A stretch of DNA of 7,683 nt from an uncultured Microbacteriaceae bacterium (GCA_903907615.1 CAIVOR010000163.1:1-7683); one strand, 5' to 3'. Numbered from the stretch's first letter, positions 1 to 6,115 are shown. Program-made: numbers and translations. Notes: generated from the letters alone by a model not told the origin.

Positions 1-261
1 CAAATTGGTATCGGCGACGGCCGACCGGGACTGTCCTTCACGCTCACGTCGGTGACGGTGGTCGTTTTGGCCGGCGCCAGCATCTTCGGCGGCCGCGGCT
101 CGTTCATTGGAATTATTGCGGCGGGAATCTTGGTCGCGCAGATTCTGAGCGTTCCCACGTTCCTCGGTCTCTCCGGCGCGTGGGGCTACTGGCTCCCCGG
201 CATCATCACGGTGGGCGCCGCCATTCTTTACGCACAGCTGCGCCGTTTGAGGAGAAAATGA
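1..261 (+). CDS. Sugar ABC transporter permease, RbsC-like (3' end only)
   Basis: This is the C-terminal 86 residues of an inner-membrane permease; the reading frame is open from the first base, so the start lies to the left of the window. The stretch LAGASIFGGRGSFIG (about visible residues 23-37) is the well-conserved loop and helix near the C-terminus of RbsC/AraH/XylH-type permeases (BPD_transp_2 family), which pass sugars or related small molecules through the membrane with an ATPase and a periplasmic or lipoprotein binding protein. It is followed by two hydrophobic stretches and a basic tail (RRLRRK) typical of a cytoplasmic end. The stop overlaps the start of the next permease, so the two are translationally coupled and probably form a heteromeric channel. 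The family is secure; the substrate cannot be told from this fragment. Confidence 0.88.
   Translation, partial: QIGIGDGRPGLSFTLTSVTVVVLAGASIFGGRGSFIGIIAAGILVAQILSVPTFLGLSGAWGYWLPGIITVGAAILYAQLRRLRRK
249..254 (+). promoter_or_regulatory. Ribosome binding site deciding the start of the second permease
   Basis: GAGGAG lies inside the last codons of the upstream permease. Two ATG codons follow back to back at 258 and 261. The site leaves 3 bases before the first and 6 before the second, so the ATG at 261 is the better-spaced start. The ATG at 258 makes the classic ATGA stop/start overlap and remains a possible alternative. Confidence 0.65.
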
Positions 262-1304
262 TGTTCGCTAAGACGACAACGAAACCTGAAAGTGCATCTG
301 CCATGAAAATGGAATCGCTGTGGCGCCGAGTTCTCGGTGGCGGTCAAGCGCCGATTTGGATTGCTACGGTGGTGCTCTTCGCCGTGAGCCCACTCATCGC
401 GCCAGGAAGCCTGAATGCTTCGGCCCTGCTGGGCATGCTTCCCTTCGCGGCCGTTCTGGCTATCGCGTCCGTGGGCCAAATGCTCGTGATTCAGCAACGG
501 GGCCTCGACCTGTCTGTTCCCGGAATGATGGCCTTTGGTGCCGCGCTGGTCACCGGCCTGTCGCAATGGTACGGCTGGCCCCTCTGGGCGTCCATTGCGG
601 GAGCCATCATCTTCCCGGGTATTGCGGGTTTGATCAACGGAATCATCGTGACGCGCTTTGGCGTCATGCCTCTCGTGGTCACCCTGGGTATGAACGCGCT
701 CCTCTTAGGAACGGTGTTTGCCCTGTCGAACGGAACGCCGGCAGGTGCTCCGAAGGAAATCGCGGACTTCACCAAGGGAAGTATCGGCGGTGTGCCGAAC
801 GCACTCATCGTTGCAATTGTGGTCATCGTGGTGGGCGGATTCATCGCCCAGCGCTCCATCGTGGGACGCAAGCTGACGGCAGTGGGTGTGAGCGAGCGCG
901 CAGCGAGCGCAGTGGGATTCCGCGTTGTTCTCTTCCAGACCATGGCCTACGCCCTCGCCGGCGCCGCCTTCGGTATCGCCGCAATTCTCTACGCGGGCTA
1001 CGTGACGACGCCACCTCTGTTCTACGGTGACAAGTACCTGCTGCCCACGATTACGGCTGTGGTGCTCGGCGGAACGGCCCTCACGGGCGGTCGCGCGGCA
1101 CTGATTTCAACGGGAGTCGCCGCGCTGTTCCTGACCCAGCTGGGCCAGCTGCTGCGTGCCGTGGGTTGGCAGGAGTCTTTCCAGCTCATCGCGCAGTCGG
1201 TGGTTCTGCTTATTGTGATCCTGCTCCGGGCAATCGTGCCCATGGTGTCGCGCTCAATCGCGGCGCGACGGGCAGCAACGCAGACACACACGGTCGGCGC
1301 GTAG
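261..1304 (+). CDS. Sugar ABC transporter permease, RbsC-like (second of a pair)
   Basis: A 347-residue polytopic membrane protein of the BPD_transp_2 (RbsC/AraH/XylH/LsrC) family. After a hydrophilic N-terminus (about 1-28) come roughly eight to ten hydrophobic segments. Family signatures include GLDLSVPGMMAFGA (81-94; matches the 'GIDLSVG' motif), FGVMPLVVTLGMN (133-145), the cytoplasmic coupling segment GRKLTAVGVSERAASAVGF (202-220; matches 'G+..yAvGgN..AA..sGi') and VVLGGTALTGGRAA (267-280). The length is normal for the family. The gene overlaps the preceding permease by one base, so both belong to one operon whose ATPase and solute-binding genes should be upstream. Two different permeases in tandem suggest a heterodimeric channel, as in LsrC/LsrD or YtfT/YjfF. 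The substrate is unknown; pentoses, other sugars, polyols or autoinducer-2-like molecules are all transported by this family. Starts at 258, or at the internal ATG at 303, are less likely. Confidence 0.9.
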   Translation: MFAKTTTKPESASAMKMESLWRRVLGGGQAPIWIATVVLFAVSPLIAPGSLNASALLGMLPFAAVLAIASVGQMLVIQQRGLDLSVPGMMAFGAALVTGLSQWYGWPLWASIAGAIIFPGIAGLINGIIVTRFGVMPLVVTLGMNALLLGTVFALSNGTPAGAPKEIADFTKGSIGGVPNALIVAIVVIVVGGFIAQRSIVGRKLTAVGVSERAASAVGFRVVLFQTMAYALAGAAFGIAAILYAGYVTTPPLFYGDKYLLPTITAVVLGGTALTGGRAALISTGVAALFLTQLGQLLRAVGWQESFQLIAQSVVLLIVILLRAIVPMVSRSIAARRAATQTHTVGA

Positions 1305-1321
1305 CGGGAAAGAATGGTCGG

Positions 1322-1349
1322 CGCGCTGTGAAGAAAGAAGCAGAGCGCG
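1322..1349. terminator. Candidate bidirectional terminator hairpin between convergent genes
   Basis: CGCGCT (1322-1327) pairs with AGCGCG (1344-1349). After one G-G mismatch two further pairs follow (1329-1330 with 1341-1342), leaving a purine-rich 10-base loop. The hairpin fills most of the 46 bases between the stop of the plus-strand permease (1304) and the stop of the minus-strand regulator (1351). Neither side has a real U-run, although the minus-strand transcript continues into a short TTCTTT. A hairpin without a U-tract is common at actinobacterial gene ends but is weaker evidence for termination. Confidence 0.4.
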
Positions 1350-1350
1350 A

Positions 1351-3075
1351 CTATTCACCCGAGATGCGGTACGCCTTCATCTTGCGGTACACGGTTGCCC
1401 GCGAGATGCCCAAGATGTCGGCGGCCTTGACGCGATTACCCTTGGCCTCCTGCAGTGCCTTGCGAATGGCCTCCAGTTCGACCCGCTCGATCATGGAGAG
1501 CGTCTTTGAGCTCTGCATGGCTGCGGGCAGGTCACTGGGGGACACGGTCCCGGTCTTGCCGGAGGCCGCGAGCTGGCTGATGAGTCGGCGGAGTTCCTTG
1601 ACGTTTCCGGGCCACGAGTACGCCATGAGCAACAGAAGGGTGTCGGGTGCGGCAATCAACCGGGCGCCCGGCGCGAGTGACTCGGCGATGGCCTGCCAGA
1701 GGTCGGGCAGGTCTGAAATGTGGTCGCGCAGGGCGGGGACGCGAATGCTCCGAGCACCAAACCTGAGTTCGTTGATGCGAATCTCTTCGGGATCTTCCGA
1801 GGTGAGTGTCATGAGCACCGGAATGGACGTTTCCTGGGCTTCAATGAGCGCGCGCATGCCATCGAGGGCCGGAGCATCCAGCGTTTCGATGCCGCGAACC
1901 ACCACAACGGAATCCGACTTGAGGTGGCCAGAGAGTTTGGTGAGCCATTCGCGCGAACCAATGATGTGGCGCTCGGCGGCATCGCACATGACAGATTTGG
2001 TGAGGTACCCGGCCACGTACGGGGTCTTGAGTGCCAACGATGTCTTACCGACTCCAGTTTCGCCGACCAAGAGCGTCGGCTCGGCGGTCATGCGTGCGCG
2101 GTCAACCTGGTTGGTTACGGCAAGCCACTCAGGCGACCGACCAGCGTTGACCGTGAGCGGCTTGGGCTGGGGCGTGCGCCCCCGACGTTCGACGCTTTCG
2201 CCCACAACGACGACGCTGTTGTTGGGTCCGACCGACGTGAGGTCGAGGCGGGCGGGACCGGTGGAGAGTTCGACAACATACGAGCCGTTGGGACGACGCT
2301 CTTCGCTGAGCAAGCGGATGAGGTTCATGTCATGAGGAGCAAGTGTGTTGGCGCGCGAGCTTTGAATCATGGCTCCCGAGGGACCGAAGGCCACAACGGG
2401 AACGTTTCGCGAGCGAGAGATCTCCATGAACAGGTTGAGCATCTCGCGGGAATTGGGCTGCTCCACCGAGAGCACGTGTTGCTCCAACTGCGAGGTCATG
2501 GTTCGCACGAGAGGTTTGAGCAGGTCGCTACGCGGCGTCATGTCGCACGAGATGGTGAGGATGGCCAGCAGCTTCTTCGTCATGGGGTGGAGCACGGGCG
2601 CACCCGTGCACACGGCGTCCTGGTAGAAGTCAGCGAAGTGTTCGGTGCCACGAATCTGCACGGGTTTTCCCAGTGTGGCCACCGTTCCCACGCCGTTGGT
2701 GCCCACGACGTTCTCGGCCAAGACGGCGCCGCGAACCGTGCCAACTCGGTCCAGGTGGCTTTCGGCCTGGCGGTCTTCGGCCCAGCGCTCGAGAATCTGT
2801 CCGCGCGAGTCCGCCAGCAGCAGCGCCAGACCGGTTCCTTCCAGGTCCTCAGCGAAGCGGTTCAGGGGAGCACCAAACATGTCCAGCAAGTGCTCGTCCA
2901 AGAGGCCCTCGGGCACGTGGGGAACGTCGTGAAGGTTGCCGGGATCACCCAGCGCCGCCTGGGAACGTTGCCACGACGCCAAGAGCTCGGTGGACTGCGC
3001 CTCGCCATCGTTGAGACTCGCCAAGAAGTTCTCTTTGGCCTTGCCGGTGACCCTGTTGTCAAACAACTCGCTCAT
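1351..3075 (-). CDS. AcoR/MimR-like transcriptional regulator: GAF, degenerate AAA+, Fis-type HTH
   Basis: A 574-residue cytoplasmic DNA-binding regulator built like the acetoin activator AcoR. Visible parts in order: an N-terminal segment with the family motif LLASWQRS (31-38); a GAF-like sensory domain (about 75-200), including the motif ENVVGTNGVGTV (121-132) and HFADFYQDAVCTGAPV (146-161); a reduced AAA+ domain (about 315-500) with Walker A GETGVGKT (338-345) and the late motif WPGNVKELRRLI (488-499); and a Fis-type helix-turn-helix (about 527-571, core AADILGISRATVYRK). The Walker B site is eroded: VVVVRGIETLD (390-400) stands where LFLDEI is expected. The GAFTGA loop that contacts sigma-54 is absent, because only about 45 residues separate Walker A from the Walker B position. 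It therefore probably acts with ordinary sigma factors. It is divergent to the dehydrogenase operon, which it likely controls in response to a small alcohol, ketone or aldehyde (inference). The start at 3075 is chosen for its ribosome site; an upstream ATG at 3159 would add 28 residues with no family-like features. Confidence 0.9.
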   Translation of the reverse strand: MSELFDNRVTGKAKENFLASLNDGEAQSTELLASWQRSQAALGDPGNLHDVPHVPEGLLDEHLLDMFGAPLNRFAEDLEGTGLALLLADSRGQILERWAEDRQAESHLDRVGTVRGAVLAENVVGTNGVGTVATLGKPVQIRGTEHFADFYQDAVCTGAPVLHPMTKKLLAILTISCDMTPRSDLLKPLVRTMTSQLEQHVLSVEQPNSREMLNLFMEISRSRNVPVVAFGPSGAMIQSSRANTLAPHDMNLIRLLSEERRPNGSYVVELSTGPARLDLTSVGPNNSVVVVGESVERRGRTPQPKPLTVNAGRSPEWLAVTNQVDRARMTAEPTLLVGETGVGKTSLALKTPYVAGYLTKSVMCDAAERHIIGSREWLTKLSGHLKSDSVVVVRGIETLDAPALDGMRALIEAQETSIPVLMTLTSEDPEEIRINELRFGARSIRVPALRDHISDLPDLWQAIAESLAPGARLIAAPDTLLLLMAYSWPGNVKELRRLISQLAASGKTGTVSPSDLPAAMQSSKTLSMIERVELEAIRKALQEAKGNRVKAADILGISRATVYRKMKAYRISGE

Positions 3076-3082
3076 GGACCCA

Positions 3083-3089
3083 CTTCCTT
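3083..3089 (-). promoter_or_regulatory. Ribosome binding site of the GAF/Fis regulator
   Basis: Read on the minus strand this is AAGGAAG, 7 bases before the ATG at 3075. It supports that start over the in-frame ATG at 3159. Confidence 0.65.
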
Positions 3090-3111
3090 GTTGCGTCCTG
3101 CACGTACTTTT

Positions 3112-3123
3112 TACACCGGTGTA
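3112..3123. promoter_or_regulatory. Perfect 12-base palindrome, possible operator
   Basis: TACACCGGTGTA is a perfect dyad centred between 3117 and 3118, some 36 bases upstream of the regulator start. Its position suits a site for autoregulation of the regulator gene. Assignment to a particular protein is inference; the flanking GntR regulator is another candidate ligand. Confidence 0.4.
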
Positions 3124-3213
3124 GCAACGATCGCTACCCCACTTGCTCGTCTTCCTCACTACAGAGTGCGCCTCATCCGCCCTCCATGTCGAGGGGCAGT
3201 TCCAATCAATCGA

Positions 3214-3259
3214 AATCTCGTGGCAACTGAGGCAGACCGTAGTATCGTATTACGAGATT
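3214..3259. repeat. 8-base inverted repeat with 30-base spacer
   Basis: AATCTCGT (3214-3221) is the exact reverse complement of ACGAGATT (3252-3259). The centres are 38 bases apart, not a whole number of helical turns. The right arm overlaps the 17-base imperfect palindrome at 3238-3254. It could be two half-sites for a dimeric or oligomeric regulator upstream of the dehydrogenase operon, or chance in an AT-rich patch. Confidence 0.35.
3238..3254. promoter_or_regulatory. 17-base imperfect palindrome upstream of the operon's candidate -10
   Basis: CGTAGTATCGTATTACG is symmetric about 3246, with 6 of 8 position pairs complementary (mismatches at 3242/3250 and 3245/3247). It ends 12 bases before the candidate -10 hexamer at 3267, covering the place where a -35 element would be. 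This is a typical spot for an activator or repressor site. Its owner is unknown. Confidence 0.4.
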
Positions 3260-3266
3260 ACTCCAT

Positions 3267-3272
3267 TATAAG
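3267..3272 (+). promoter_or_regulatory. Candidate -10 element of the dehydrogenase operon
   Basis: TATAAG matches the -10 consensus TATAAT at five of six positions and would give a 5' leader of about 70 bases. The hexamer 17 bases upstream (ATCGTA) does not look like a -35 box. On the opposite strand the overlapping bases 3265-3270 read as a perfect TATAAT, also without a good -35, so this patch could serve either direction. Confidence 0.35.
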
Positions 3273-3326
3273 TTTTCGCCCGAAATTTGCACCTGCGTCG
3301 GGGCAATCGTTTAGAAACCGTTACTC

Positions 3327-3333
3327 AAGGAAG
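3327..3333 (+). promoter_or_regulatory. Unusually spaced ribosome binding site of the aldehyde dehydrogenase
   Basis: AAGGAAG is the only good Shine-Dalgarno match before the aldehyde dehydrogenase, but it lies 14 bases from the GTG start at 3348, longer than the usual 5-10. No ATG, GTG or TTG in that frame lies between them, and an in-frame TAG at 3312-3314 closes the frame upstream. The GTG is therefore the only standard start that fits the site. Confidence 0.5.
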
Positions 3334-3347
3334 CGTGGCAAATCATC

Positions 3348-4835
3348 GTGACTCAGACAAACCCTCCCGTTGCGGATCTCCGTGGCCACACCGTCAAGAC
3401 CGGCCTGTTCATCGCTGGCGCGTGGGAAGACACTCAGAAGAAATACGCGGTCACCAACCCGGCGGACGAGTCCACGATTGCCCACATGTCAGATGGCACA
3501 CCCGCCGACGCGCTCCGCGCCCTCGACGCGTCGGTGGCCGCCTCGCACGACTGGCGCTTTTGGGCACCCCGCGCCCGTGCGGATCTGTTCCACCGCACCC
3601 ACGCGCTCCTCATGGAGCGTGCCGATGCGTTTGCCGACGTGATGGTGCTCGAGAGCGGCAAGCCGCGCGCAGAAGCCATGGCTGAGTTCAACCTCTCTGC
3701 CGGATTCTTCCTGTGGTACACCGAGCAGATTGCCCACCTCCACGGAACATACGCCGAGGGATCACCCGGCGGATATCGCGTGATAGAGACGCACCAGCCC
3801 GTGGGCCCGAGCTTCCTCGTCACGCCTTGGAACTTCCCCATGCTGATGTCGGCCCGCAAGGCGGGCGCGGCCCTGGCTGCCGGGTGCACCGTGGTCATGA
3901 AGTCCGCACGCGAAACGCCCCTGACTGCGGCACTTTTTGTGCAGACCCTTCAGGACGCCGGCTTCCCGGCCGGTGTGGTCAACCTCATCCACACATCGAC
4001 CTCGGGCGACGTCTCAGCCGCGGTGATGGCCGATAGCCGCCTCCGCAAGGTGAGTTTCACCGGATCCACGGGAGTGGGCTCGACGCTCCTGTCGCAGGCC
4101 TCTGAACACATCATCAACGCCTCCATGGAACTCGGGGGTGACGGCCCCTTCATTGTTCTGGACGATGCTGATGTTGATCTCGCGGTTGATCAGGCCATCA
4201 TTTGCAAGTTCCGCAATGCGGGACAGGCGTGTGTAGCGGCAAACCGCATCATCCTGCACAGTGCCATTGCGAAGGAGTTCACCGAGAAGTTTGTTGCCAA
4301 GACCAAGGAACTCAAGGTCGGCGACGGCTTTGATTCCAGCGTGGTCGTGGGACCGGTTATTTCGGCAAAGCAGCGCGATCGCGTCGTGGGACTCCTCGCC
4401 TCGTTCCAGAAGGAAGGCGCGCAGCTTCTCACTGGCGGAAACGTGGTTGATGGTCCCGGCTACTTCTTCGAACCGACAGTGGTGACGTTCCCCAATCTCA
4501 AGCACGAGTTCTGCAACGAGGAGCTGTTTGCTCCCGTCGCGGCCCTCTACGAAGTGGGGTCGACCGCCGAGGCACTCGAGTTTGCCAACGACACGCACTT
4601 CGGCCTCTCGGCGTATGTGTTCACGGGTGACCTCTCGCGTGCCGTCACGATTGCCGAACGACTGGACTTCGGCATGGTTGGTGTCAACCGAGGAATCATG
4701 GCCGATCCGGCCGCTCCGTTCGGCGGGGTCAAGGCCTCCGGCCTCGGCCGTGAGGGCGGACACGATGGCATCTACGAATTCCTCGAGCGCAAGTACGTGG
4801 CACTCACCGTCAACGAGAAGGCAGGACTTCTGTAA
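3348..4835 (+). CDS. Aldehyde dehydrogenase, succinate-semialdehyde dehydrogenase-like
   Basis: A 495-residue cytoplasmic enzyme of the ALDH superfamily, normal in length, oxidising an aldehyde to a carboxylic acid with NAD(P)+. Catalytic parts are intact: TPWNFP with Asn162, cofactor-binding Lys185, FTGST (237-241), general-base Glu261 in MELGG, nucleophile Cys295 in NAGQACVAANR, and EELFAPV with Glu391-Glu392. The overall pattern resembles GabD-type succinate-semialdehyde and related dehydrogenases, but these motifs do not fix the substrate. At the position that usually carries Glu in NAD-specific enzymes and Ser in E. coli GabD there is Arg188 (KSAR, 185-188), which could bind the 2'-phosphate of NADP+ (inference). 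It starts with GTG; no other standard start is available. The stop overlaps the next start (TAATG), so it is coupled to the alcohol dehydrogenase, its likely partner supplying the aldehyde. It is first in the operon, divergent from the GAF/Fis regulator. Confidence 0.93.
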   Translation: MTQTNPPVADLRGHTVKTGLFIAGAWEDTQKKYAVTNPADESTIAHMSDGTPADALRALDASVAASHDWRFWAPRARADLFHRTHALLMERADAFADVMVLESGKPRAEAMAEFNLSAGFFLWYTEQIAHLHGTYAEGSPGGYRVIETHQPVGPSFLVTPWNFPMLMSARKAGAALAAGCTVVMKSARETPLTAALFVQTLQDAGFPAGVVNLIHTSTSGDVSAAVMADSRLRKVSFTGSTGVGSTLLSQASEHIINASMELGGDGPFIVLDDADVDLAVDQAIICKFRNAGQACVAANRIILHSAIAKEFTEKFVAKTKELKVGDGFDSSVVVGPVISAKQRDRVVGLLASFQKEGAQLLTGGNVVDGPGYFFEPTVVTFPNLKHEFCNEELFAPVAALYEVGSTAEALEFANDTHFGLSAYVFTGDLSRAVTIAERLDFGMVGVNRGIMADPAAPFGGVKASGLGREGGHDGIYEFLERKYVALTVNEKAGLL

Positions 4836-6082
4836 TGAGCGCGACCATCGACAACACCCTCGGTCTTGGCCTCGTTCGCCAACCCAAAGCGGTCTACTTT
4901 GGCCCGGGGCAACGGCGTCAGATTCCCTTCGTAGTTGCCCCACTGGGTAAGCACGTGCTGATTTGCACGGACGCCCGCATGGCCACCACCCCGGAGTTCG
5001 AAGAGATTCGCTCGGGCTTGGTTGCTGCCGGGCTCACCGTATCTGTCTACTCCGACACGGAGCCAGACTTGCCGCGCACGAATGTGGTCGACCTCCAGGA
5101 GAAGTTCTCTGAGTCGGGCATTGAGGTGGTCGTGGGACTCGGCGGCGGCAGCTGCCTGGACATGGCCAAAGTCGCTGGGCTTGTTCTCGCCCGAGGTGGC
5201 GACATTCGCGACTACTTTGGTGAAAACCTTGTTGATGGCCCCGGCCTGCCGGTGATTACCGTGCCGACGACCGGTGGAACCGGCGCCGAGGTGAGTTGTA
5301 TCTCCGTGGTCTTTGACGACGAGAAGGGCATGAAGGTCGGCGTGGGCAGCGCCTACCTCGAGGCCTACGCAGCGGTAATCGACCCCGAGCTCACCCTCAC
5401 GTGCCCTCCCGGGCTCACGGCAGCAACGGGCGCGGATGCCCTGTCGCACCTGATTGAGTCGTTCACCGACCGCTCCAAGAACCCCACGGCTGAGCAGGTT
5501 GACAAGCACCTCTACGTGGGCAAGAACGTGCTGACCGACTTCTTCTGTCGCACCGGAATTGAACTCTTGAATAAGTCGCTCGAGGCCGTGGTGGCTAACC
5601 CCAGCGACATCCAGGCCCGATCCGACACCATGCTGGCGGCCTACTGTGCGGGCATGGCGCTCAACACGGCCGGCACGGCTGCTGCCCACGCAATCCAGTC
5701 ACCCATCGGCAACCTGACGCACACACCGCACGGCTTTGGCGTCGGAGCCCTCCTGCCCTACGTGATGCGCTACAACCTTCCCGTGCGGGTTTCCGTATTT
5801 GCCGAGATGGGGCGCCTCATGGGCGTCGCTACGGCGGATCAGCCGGAGCTCGAACAGGCCCACGCGGCCATCCTGCGCGTGGAGGCCATTCTTGCCGCTC
5901 TGGGCGTGCCCCTCAACCTCAAGGATTTGGGGCTCACCCCCGAGCACTTCGACTTCGTTGCGGAGCAGGCCATGCTGGCCACACGCCTCACGGCAAACAA
6001 TCCGCGCGACATGAGCAAGGAAGACATCGTGCACATTCTCGAGCGGGGTTATGCCGATGACCGCTCATGGTGGCAGATCTAG
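4835..6082 (+). CDS. Iron-containing (group III) alcohol dehydrogenase
   Basis: A 415-residue enzyme of the Fe-ADH family, interconverting an alcohol (or hydroxyacid) and its aldehyde with NAD(H). The N-terminal dinucleotide domain shows TDAR with Asp46, at the place of the NAD-selecting Asp of FucO, the pyrophosphate-binding GLGGGSCLDMAK (101-112) and PTTGGTGAEVS (144-154). The C-terminal helical domain carries the four expected metal ligands: Asp201 and His205 (DALSH), His285 (AAAH) and His299 (TPHG). The gap between His205 and His285 is about 15 residues longer than in FucO-like enzymes, because of an insert around 214-232 (KNPTAEQVDKHLYVGKN). The ATG overlaps the upstream stop by one base and has AGGA 8 bases before it. 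Paired with the aldehyde dehydrogenase it would convert an alcohol to an acid in two steps. Possible substrates include 4-hydroxybutyrate, diols or simple alcohols; the sequence does not choose among them. Confidence 0.93.
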   Translation: MSATIDNTLGLGLVRQPKAVYFGPGQRRQIPFVVAPLGKHVLICTDARMATTPEFEEIRSGLVAAGLTVSVYSDTEPDLPRTNVVDLQEKFSESGIEVVVGLGGGSCLDMAKVAGLVLARGGDIRDYFGENLVDGPGLPVITVPTTGGTGAEVSCISVVFDDEKGMKVGVGSAYLEAYAAVIDPELTLTCPPGLTAATGADALSHLIESFTDRSKNPTAEQVDKHLYVGKNVLTDFFCRTGIELLNKSLEAVVANPSDIQARSDTMLAAYCAGMALNTAGTAAAHAIQSPIGNLTHTPHGFGVGALLPYVMRYNLPVRVSVFAEMGRLMGVATADQPELEQAHAAILRVEAILAALGVPLNLKDLGLTPEHFDFVAEQAMLATRLTANNPRDMSKEDIVHILERGYADDRSWWQI

Positions 6083-6110
6083 TTAGCCCCCTTTGACAAG
6101 GCACCAGGAA

Positions 6111-6115
6111 CAGGA
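6111..6115 (+). promoter_or_regulatory. Ribosome binding site of the 3-hydroxyacid dehydrogenase
   Basis: CAGGA lies 6 bases before the ATG at 6122, fixing the start. The 39-base gap after the alcohol dehydrogenase holds only a small 4-base-stem hairpin (CCTT/AAGG, 6090-6101), with no U-run, so read-through from the upstream genes is expected. Confidence 0.55.

Larger units (their letters stand above)
3076..3347. promoter_or_regulatory. Divergent control region between regulator and dehydrogenase operon
   Basis: These 272 bases hold no supported gene. They must contain the promoters of both the minus-strand regulator and the plus-strand operon. Positions about 3240-3290 are clearly AT-rich against the GC-rich surroundings, as expected for a core promoter. 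Several short dyads are present besides those listed separately: GTAGC(N7)GCTAC at 3121-3137, CACT(N4)AGTG at 3157-3168 and CCCTC(N6)GAGGG at 3180-3195. No convincing TTGACA-like -35 element sits at the right distance from the candidate -10 on either strand, which fits activator-dependent transcription. No sigma-54 -24/-12 element with correct spacing is present. Confidence 0.7.

Noticed and set aside
1166..2335. A 389-codon open frame on the plus strand starting inside the second permease
   Set aside because: It overlaps both the permease and the regulator and its product is Ser/Arg-rich with no domain. It is a codon-bias shadow.
3121..3195. Short hairpins in the divergent region as a riboswitch or small RNA
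   Set aside because: The stems are only 4-5 base pairs, separate and without a conserved junction pattern; no known riboswitch core or terminator U-run is visible.
3221..3234. Possible sigma-54 promoter (TGGCA followed by GC)
   Set aside because: The GG to GC spacing is 8 bases where 10 are required. The regulator also lacks the GAFTGA loop needed for sigma-54 activation.
1720..3351. A 543-codon open frame on the plus strand across the regulator
   Set aside because: It runs antisense to the GAF/Fis regulator, which has clear domains and family motifs. Its product is low-complexity (rich in Arg, His, Gly and Val), with no recognisable motif. Long antisense frames are usual in GC-rich coding DNA.
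4446..5245. Similar short stretch GTTGATGG(T/C)CCCGGC in both the aldehyde and alcohol dehydrogenases
   Set aside because: It encodes VDGPG in each by coincidence of a common loop sequence. The flanks do not match, so it is not a repeat or recombination trace.
4014..5689. Long minus-strand frames opposite the aldehyde and alcohol dehydrogenases (305 and 309 codons)
   Set aside because: They are antisense to two enzymes with complete catalytic motifs, and their own products have no family features.
6093..6098. TTGACA hexamer between the alcohol dehydrogenase and the third dehydrogenase
   Set aside because: A perfect -35 sequence, but nothing like a -10 lies 16-18 bases downstream, where the ribosome site and ATG of the next gene begin. 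Probably chance.
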